From: an uncultured Christensenella sp.
GTDB lineage: Bacteria; Bacillota; Clostridia; Christensenellales; UBA1242
Direction of reading: 5' to 3'
DNA length: 59,120 bases
Assembly (NCBI GenBank): GCA_949292875.1
Contig: CASFBJ010000014.1
Coordinates: forward strand, 1-59,120
The notes beneath the pieces were generated by a model. The model was not told the DNA's origin and did no database searches. It saw only the letters and a program-made list of their open reading frames with translations. Position 1 is the first letter of the stretch; each line of letters begins with the position of its first letter. Below, piece by piece: positions 53,461 through 59,120 of the stretch. The position numbers and the translations under genes are program-made.

Positions 53461-56400
53461 TTACTCCGCATTTTTTACAGCATCACTAAGGTTTACGGAA
53501 ACAACTTTTGAAACACCAGGTTCTTCCATTGTAACACCAAATAGTCTATCTGCTAGTTCCATAGTTGGTTTCCTATGTGTGATGACTATAAATTGCGTTT
53601 CTTGGCTAAATTTCTTTAAATATTTTGCAAATCTAAATACATTTGCATCATCTAAAGCTGCTTCAATTTCATCTAGCAAACAGAAAGGCATAGGCCTTAA
53701 CTTTAATATAGCAAAAAGAATTGCTATTGCAGTTAATGCTTTCTCACCACCAGATAACAATGTCATTGCTTGCAACTTTTTGCCCGGAGGTTCTGCCTGT
53801 ATTTCAATTCCTGCTTCTAGTGGGTCTTCACTATCCACAAGTTCTAAAGTTGCCCTTCCTCCTCCAAATAATTCGCTAAAAATTTTGCTAAAATTTTGAT
53901 TGATTATATTAAACGCATCATTAAATCTTGTTACCATTTCTTGAGATAAATCATTTATAATTTCTACAAGTTCTGCTTCAGCTTTTAATGCATCATTTGT
54001 TTGTTCTGTCAAATATTCATATCTTTCACAAACAGACTTATATTCATCAATTGCATTGATATTTACTGGACCAATCTTATTTATTTCTTTCTTTAAATCA
54101 TTAATTAAAGATAACCCTTCTTTCATATCATAATCTGCAACTTTATATTGCAAGCATGTATCATATGTTAATTCATATTCTTCATATATTCTATCTTGCA
54201 TATTTTGCAAATCTATATCTACTTTTTGCAATTGCATTTCTTGAGAAACTTTTTTTCTTTCCAAAGCACTTATATTTTGATTTAAAGTATTTCTGTTAGA
54301 TTCTATTTCTAACAAAGTTTCTTGTAATATTTTTTTACCTTCTTCTAATTGTGCTATTTGTTTTTTACACTCTTCAAGGTCTTCTTCTTGTTCTTTAATT
54401 TGTGCCAAATCTGTTTTATTAGAATTTGCTTGCACAATTTCTTGAATTTGAGCCTTTTTATTTTCTATATCTCTATTATAAGTAGTTAGTTGATAAGTTA
54501 ATTCATTTATTTCTGCAGTAATTCTTTCAAATTCTTTTTCCAAGTTAAGAATTGTATATTCTTTACCAGCTATTTCAACTCTAACTTCGCTTAATATATT
54601 TGCTATTTCTTCTTTAGATTTCTTTATTGCATCAAATTTTGAGTTATAATTTTTTGTAGTTTCATTTGCTTTACTCATATTAGAATTAATAATGCTTTCT
54701 AGCTTGTCTACACTATCTAGTTCTGTAGTTATTTCTTTAATTCTATTTTGCTGAGTAATTAATGTTTGATTATATTCATCTATTTCTTGTTTTAATCTCT
54801 GATTAAAATCTTCAAATCTTTCTCTTTTTTCAAATACACTTGCAAAATCAACATTGAGTTTATTTAAAGCTTTATCATTGATTTCAAAATTTTCTTTTGC
54901 TTTTTGATAATCTTCAGACAAATTGTCTAGTTCTGCCGCTTGTAATTCTATATCTCTTTTTAATCTTGTAATATCACTCTTTAGTGTTTCAAGTTCTCTA
55001 TCTCTAGACAAAAGGTTTCCTGCAGAAGACTTTTTACTTCCTCCAGTCATAGAACCTACAGGGTTTAAGATATCACCTTCTAAAGTAACAACTCTAAATC
55101 CATAATTAGTTTTTTTAGCAACATTTACAGCTTGATTAAGATTTTCTGTAATAACTGTTGCCCCTAACAAACTAGAAATAACCTTAGTTATTTTGCTATC
55201 ATACTTAATTAACTCGCTAGCTATACCACAAACGCCACTTTCTTTTAATATAAAAGCATACTTATCGTCTATACTTCTTTCTTTCATTGAAGATATTGGC
55301 AAAAATGTTGCTCTTCCAAATTGATTATTTTTTAAAAAGTCTATCAATTCTTGCGCATTTTTCTCATTTTCTGTAACTATATTATGTATAGCATTACCCA
55401 ATGCCACTTCTATGGCAGTTTCATATTTTTCAGGAACTTTTATAAGTTGACCAACTATACCTACTATATTTTCACTAATCTTGAGATTTGTTTTGCTTGC
55501 CTTTAACAACTTTTGAACACTACTTGCATAACCTTCAAAATCTGCTTTCATTGTTTCAATAAGGTTATATCTATCTACCTTAAGTTTGTATTCTGTAGTA
55601 CTTTCATGTAAAGATTTATCTAATAATTTCATTTTTAAATCTAAATCTTCATAAGTTGTTTTATATTTCTTAACTTTATTTTCTAAGTCATTTTTTCTTA
55701 CATCTACACCTGCATTTGTTGCATTTATTTCATCAATAATTTTTTCATTTTCACTAAACTTATTTTCTAGAGCCTCTATTTTAACTTGTATATCTTTTAC
55801 ATTATTTTCTAGTACATTTCTCTCCGTTGTAAGTTTTGAAAAGTTTGCTTTAATATCTGTAAGCTTTTCCAAAGATTCAATAACTTTTATATTTGCTTCT
55901 TCGCTAGCATCTTCATTTTGTGTAAGTTCTTGAGTAATAGTAACATATTCATCTGCTAACTTCTTGTATTTTTCATTAAGTTTTTGTAAATCAGTTTTGT
56001 TTATATATATTTGCTTATTTAAGTCTTCAATAATGTTTTTTTGTTTTTCTATTTCTTTTTCATTTTCACTTACACTATTTTGACTTCTTTCTATATCATT
56101 TTTAATAAAATTAATTCTTTCATTTAGTATTGCGTTATCACTATCTAATTTTTGCAAATTTAAAGACAAAGACAAAATTTCTGCATTAAGTTCTTTTAAT
56201 GCTTGATCGGCAGTTTGTGATTTTTCTAAAGCAATCGTATATTTTTTATTTAATTTTTCCAAATCACCTTGTCTTAAATCTATTTCCTCTTGTATTCCTT
56301 CTATTACATTAGATATATTTTGTTTTATATCATGCGTACTATCATACTGAGCAATATATGTATTTATTTCATGATGCCTTAAATTATGCTTTAACTCTAA

Positions 56401-57045
56401 ACATTTTTTTGCATCTTCACTTTGTTTTTTTAATGGGCCTATTTGTCTTTCTACTTCTTTCATTATATCTGACTGTCTAGTCAAATTTTCTCTCACTCTT
56501 TCTAACTTTAACTCAGTCTCTCTTTTTTTAGCCTTAAATTTTGCTACGCCAGCCGCTTCCTCAAATATACCTCTTCTATCTTCTGGTTTTGAATTGATTA
56601 TTTGCTCAACTCTACCTTGACCAATAATACTATAACCTTCTTTACCTATTCCACTATCATGTAATAAGTCAGTTATATCTTTTAATCTCACATTATTATT
56701 ATTTAACAAATAATCACTATTGCCTGAACGATACAATTTTCTAGTTATAACAATCTCATCTATATCTAAATTAAACACACGAGTAGTATTATCAAAAAAT
56801 AAAGAAACTTCACAATATGAAAGACTTTTTCTTTTCTCAGTACCTTTAAAGATAACATCTTGCATATTTTTGCCTCTAAGCATTTTACTACTTTGTTCAC
56901 CTAAAACCCATCTAATTGCGTCAGCGACATTACTTTTACCGCAACCATTAGGACCAACTATAGCTGTAACACCATCTTCAAAAATTATATCTTTTTTATC
57001 TGCAAAAGACTTAAATCCAGCTAATTCTATTTTTTTAAAAATCAT
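53461..57045 (-). CDS. smc: chromosome partition protein SMC
   Basis: A 1194-residue SMC ATPase that condenses and aligns the chromosome with ScpA/ScpB. Walker A GPNGCGKSN at residues 31-39, long coiled coils (about 170-500 and 680-1020), hinge around 510-660 (with GRATFLPIS and GSMTGGSKK at its end), ABC signature LLSGGEKALTAIA and Walker B FCLLDEIEAALDD. ATG with AAAGGGG overlapping the rnc stop. The order plsX-rnc-smc-ftsY is classic for Bacillota. Confidence 0.97.
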   Translation of the reverse strand: MIFKKIELAGFKSFADKKDIIFEDGVTAIVGPNGCGKSNVADAIRWVLGEQSSKMLRGKNMQDVIFKGTEKRKSLSYCEVSLFFDNTTRVFNLDIDEIVITRKLYRSGNSDYLLNNNNVRLKDITDLLHDSGIGKEGYSIIGQGRVEQIINSKPEDRRGIFEEAAGVAKFKAKKRETELKLERVRENLTRQSDIMKEVERQIGPLKKQSEDAKKCLELKHNLRHHEINTYIAQYDSTHDIKQNISNVIEGIQEEIDLRQGDLEKLNKKYTIALEKSQTADQALKELNAEILSLSLNLQKLDSDNAILNERINFIKNDIERSQNSVSENEKEIEKQKNIIEDLNKQIYINKTDLQKLNEKYKKLADEYVTITQELTQNEDASEEANIKVIESLEKLTDIKANFSKLTTERNVLENNVKDIQVKIEALENKFSENEKIIDEINATNAGVDVRKNDLENKVKKYKTTYEDLDLKMKLLDKSLHESTTEYKLKVDRYNLIETMKADFEGYASSVQKLLKASKTNLKISENIVGIVGQLIKVPEKYETAIEVALGNAIHNIVTENEKNAQELIDFLKNNQFGRATFLPISSMKERSIDDKYAFILKESGVCGIASELIKYDSKITKVISSLLGATVITENLNQAVNVAKKTNYGFRVVTLEGDILNPVGSMTGGSKKSSAGNLLSRDRELETLKSDITRLKRDIELQAAELDNLSEDYQKAKENFEINDKALNKLNVDFASVFEKRERFEDFNQRLKQEIDEYNQTLITQQNRIKEITTELDSVDKLESIINSNMSKANETTKNYNSKFDAIKKSKEEIANILSEVRVEIAGKEYTILNLEKEFERITAEINELTYQLTTYNRDIENKKAQIQEIVQANSNKTDLAQIKEQEEDLEECKKQIAQLEEGKKILQETLLEIESNRNTLNQNISALERKKVSQEMQLQKVDIDLQNMQDRIYEEYELTYDTCLQYKVADYDMKEGLSLINDLKKEINKIGPVNINAIDEYKSVCERYEYLTEQTNDALKAEAELVEIINDLSQEMVTRFNDAFNIINQNFSKIFSELFGGGRATLELVDSEDPLEAGIEIQAEPPGKKLQAMTLLSGGEKALTAIAILFAILKLRPMPFCLLDEIEAALDDANVFRFAKYLKKFSQETQFIVITHRKPTMELADRLFGVTMEEPGVSKVVSVNLSDAVKNAE

Positions 57046-57698
57046 AGTTTGCTATCCCCTTTCATCTTTTCGTACAATGCTTTAGCAGCATTTCTTTCTG
57101 CTTCCTTTTTACTTTTACCCTTTGCTTTAGATTCTATTTTACCATTTAGATATAAAACACATTCAAATTTATGTTCATTTTTATCTTGTTCAATCTCAAT
57201 AGTTCTATAATCTAGTTTTGCATTTTTGTCTTTTTGTATAATTTCTTGCAATGAAGTTTTGTAATCTATAGCATTGCAAACATTCATATCTATAAATCTA
57301 TCCACAAACTTTCTTACTTCAACCATTGATCTATCATTGTCTAAATAAATTGCACCTATAATGCTTTCAAACAAATCAGCACAAACTGCATTAGATGGTT
57401 TGCTTTTAAATGAATTTCCAAATACTATAAATGAATGTAAATCATATTTTTTTACAATCTCTGCCAAATTACTTTCACATACAATACTTGCTCTTTTTTT
57501 TGTCAAATTTCCTTCCATATCATTTTTATCTAAAAACAATTTATCTGCAATAGCCAAATCTAGAACAGTATCTCCCAAATACTCTAATCTTTCATTATTT
57601 GGAAAGCCTTGAGAACTATGCAAAAAAGCCATTTTTAATAGTTCTTTATTTTTAAAACGATAACCAATAATATCTTCTATTTCTTTTACATTAACCAT
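57042..57698 (-). CDS. rnc: ribonuclease III
   Basis: A 218-residue double-strand-specific endoribonuclease. The catalytic signature NERLEYLGDTVLDLAIAD and DLFESIIGAIYLD (Asp and Glu metal ligands) are present, followed by a dsRNA-binding domain (about 147-215) ending KGKSKKEAERNAAKALYE. It follows plsX by 3 bp; acpP, often between plsX and rnc, is absent. Confidence 0.97.
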   Translation of the reverse strand: MVNVKEIEDIIGYRFKNKELLKMAFLHSSQGFPNNERLEYLGDTVLDLAIADKLFLDKNDMEGNLTKKRASIVCESNLAEIVKKYDLHSFIVFGNSFKSKPSNAVCADLFESIIGAIYLDNDRSMVEVRKFVDRFIDMNVCNAIDYKTSLQEIIQKDKNAKLDYRTIEIEQDKNEHKFECVLYLNGKIESKAKGKSKKEAERNAAKALYEKMKGDSKL

Positions 57699-57701
57699 AT
57701 T

Positions 57702-58700
57702 TTACTCACATGTAAGTGTTTTTCTTATACTCTCTATAAGGTCCCCTTTAATAAATTCAACAACCTCATTAATAGCACTTTCTATGTTTTTACTTTTACT
57801 ATTTCCGTGTGCTTTAAGAACAAGCTTATTTACACCCAAAAAAGGTGCTCCACCAATAGAATCAAGTTTAAATGTTTCTTTTACATCTTTAAAAGCTTTC
57901 TTTAAAAATAATGCACTTATTTTTCTCCATGTTGTTTTTAGTATATTTTCTTTTACAACTTTCATTGTAAAACTAACAGCACCCTCTATAGATTTTGTCA
58001 ATACATTACCTGCAAAGCCGTCACAAACAATAACATCATAATCTCCACTCAAAACATCTCTAGCTTCAACATTGCCAACGAAATTAATTTTTTGTTCTTT
58101 AAGTAAAGGAAAAGCTTTTTTAACTAATTCATTGCCTTTTTCATCTTCTGCTCCTACACTTAAAAGCGCAATTCTAGGAGATTCAATTTTTTGTACAGAC
58201 TTCATATAAGCATGTCCCATTAGAGCAAATTGAACCAAATTCGTTTCATTAGTATCCATGTTAGCGCCACAATCAATAAACATGACCTTTCCACCTTTAG
58301 CTGTTGGAAAAAGTGGAGCTAATGCAGGTCTTTTTATACCTTGCATTCTTCCTAGTTTCAAAAAAGCTCCTGTAAGAACTGCACCTGTACTCCCTGCTGA
58401 TACAAACGCTTGAGCATCTTCATTATTTTTTAAGTAATCTAAACCTTTGACTATACTACTATCATTTTTTGTTCTTACTGCTTCTACTGGTGCTTCATGG
58501 CAAGTTATTATATCATTAGCATTTTCTATAATTAATCTTTCTTTTGGAAAGATGGTATTCTCTAATTCTTTATTAATCAAAACTTCTTGTCCAACTAAAA
58601 CAATGGTCAAATCTTTATGATTTTTAAGAGATAATACACAACCCTTTACTATTTCACTAGGTGAATAATCTCCGCCCATTGCATCTACTACTATTTTCAA
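57702..58700 (-). CDS. plsX: phosphate acyltransferase PlsX
   Basis: A 332-residue peripheral membrane enzyme that makes acyl-phosphate from acyl-ACP for phospholipid synthesis. It begins with KIVVDAMGGDYSP and has SAGSTGAVLTGA, DCGANMDT, NVEARDVLSGDYDVIVCDGFAGN and GGAPFLGVNKLVLKAHG. The start is TTG with GGAGG about 8 nt upstream. First gene of plsX-rnc-smc-ftsY-hisS. Confidence 0.96.
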   Translation of the reverse strand: MKIVVDAMGGDYSPSEIVKGCVLSLKNHKDLTIVLVGQEVLINKELENTIFPKERLIIENANDIITCHEAPVEAVRTKNDSSIVKGLDYLKNNEDAQAFVSAGSTGAVLTGAFLKLGRMQGIKRPALAPLFPTAKGGKVMFIDCGANMDTNETNLVQFALMGHAYMKSVQKIESPRIALLSVGAEDEKGNELVKKAFPLLKEQKINFVGNVEARDVLSGDYDVIVCDGFAGNVLTKSIEGAVSFTMKVVKENILKTTWRKISALFLKKAFKDVKETFKLDSIGGAPFLGVNKLVLKAHGNSKSKNIESAINEVVEFIKGDLIESIRKTLTCE

Positions 58701-58729
58701 AATTTTATCCTCCGCTTATTTTATAATTT

Positions 58730-58758
58730 AGTATAGCATAATTAAAAATTATTTACAA
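58730..58758 (-). promoter_or_regulatory. promoter of the plsX operon
   Basis: -35 TTGTAA (58753-58758), 17 bp, -10 TATACT (58730-58735) on the - strand. Confidence 0.65.
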
Positions 58759-58849
58759 TCAATTATAAAATTTAATTAATATTTTTACAAAATTTAGGCC
58801 ATTTAACTTCATTTTTATTATAAGATTTTAAATTTTTTGTAAAAAAACC

Positions 58850-58877
58850 TTGATTTTAAACCATATATATGTATACT
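58850..58877 (+). promoter_or_regulatory. promoter of tRNA-Glu
   Basis: -35 TTGATT (58850-58855), 16 bp, -10 TATACT (58872-58877); the tRNA begins 10 nt further, giving only a few nucleotides of 5' leader. Confidence 0.65.
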
Positions 58878-58887
58878 TTATATGTGT

Positions 58888-58962
58888 GCCCTCATGGTCA
58901 AGAGGTTAAGACGCTAGCCTCTCACGCTGGAGTCAGGGGTTCGATTCCCCTTGGGGGTACCA
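58888..58962 (+). tRNA. tRNA-Glu (anticodon CTC)
   Basis: A 75-nt cloverleaf. Acceptor GCCCTCA/TGGGGGT (G1-U72 is a wobble pair), D-arm GTCAAGAGGTTAAGAC typical of tRNA-Glu, anticodon stem CTAGC/GCTGG with loop CTCTCAC (reads GAG), T-stem AGGGG/CCCCT, discriminator A and encoded CCA. The IS end begins 17 bp downstream and no intrinsic terminator is seen before it. Confidence 0.93.
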
Positions 58963-58979
58963 ACAAAAAAAGGACTTAA

Positions 58980-59120
58980 TGAAGTGAACCCCGTAGGGGT
59001 CACTCAAAATAAAAAAGGACTTAGGGAGAAATTTTAGATTTCTTCCTATTTTTTAATCTCTTTGTATTGTAAAATTCTATCCAATCTTCAACTAATGCTT
59101 GATATTCTTCTATATTTTTG
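58980..59120 (-). mobile_element. 3' end of an IS3-family insertion sequence (second, inverted copy)
   Basis: The reverse complement of 58980-59117 equals positions 1-138 of the window, with three more bases to the edge. It encodes the same transposase C-terminus (59021-59120 on the - strand, stop at 59021-59023). The terminus TGAAGTGAACCCC lies at 58980. The rest of the element is beyond the window. Confidence 0.8.

Overview
The window reads as a piece of chromosome from a strongly AT-rich Bacillota (Firmicutes), most likely an uncultured clostridial-type lineage. This rests on low G+C, gene content (RNase Y, HslUV, TrmFO, GatCAB, YajC plus a TIGR04086-type membrane protein, a PASTA-bearing SpoVD-like PBP) and a large Bacillus/Clostridia-type SRP RNA. 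TGA is used as a stop and the standard code fits throughout. MurE carries the DNPR motif, so meso-diaminopimelate peptidoglycan is predicted. Species cannot be told from sequence alone.

Layout. (1) 1-138 and 58980-59120 are the same 3' end of an IS3-family insertion sequence, in opposite orientation, so the window is bounded by an inverted IS pair. (2) 241-4025 (-): an ABC-2 exporter with a membrane-tethered winged-helix protein. (3) 4150-7871: a YgjP-type metalloprotease, a nucleotidyltransferase-like pseudoenzyme divergent from an XerS-like recombinase, then lexA and tRNA-Thr. (4) 8188-12922: rnhA, tRNA-Trp, rarA, an orphan membrane-anchored ORF and rny. (5) 22008 down to 13039: a tight run comM-dprA-topA-trmFO-hslV-hslU-tcdA-trxA. 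(6) 29655 down to 22137: ruvC-ruvA-ruvB-queA, yajC-TIGR04086, then gatCAB behind a terminator-like leader. (7) 38452 down to 29721: the division/cell-wall (dcw) cluster mraZ-rsmH-ftsL-spoVD-murE-mraY-murD-ftsW, without murF or murG. (8) rpsU, then rsmE divergent from a small membrane ORF plus fabG. (9) 49083 down to 40892: rimP-nusA-ylxR-ylxQ-infB-rbfA-nrnA-truB-nfo, then efp. (10) the SRP RNA gene on +, then lysS, and plsX-rnc-smc-ftsY-hisS; finally tRNA-Glu abutting the right-hand IS.

Nearly all protein genes lie on the - strand in compact operons with 1-20 bp gaps or short overlaps, so most of the window is ordinary housekeeping. The signals most worth a second look are these. The adjacent lysS and hisS genes both lack the class II motif-3 arginine. 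At least five genes (xerS-like, rnhA, the 362-aa orphan, ruvC, rsmE) have a -10 box 6-7 nt before the ATG and no Shine-Dalgarno, which predicts leaderless mRNAs. A terminator-like hairpin with a U7 tract sits immediately before the gatC ribosome-binding site with no T-box. A degenerate nucleotidyltransferase shares back-to-back promoters with the Xer recombinase. A clean three-repeat MraZ operator sits before mraZ. No CRISPR array, prophage or complete mobile element was found.
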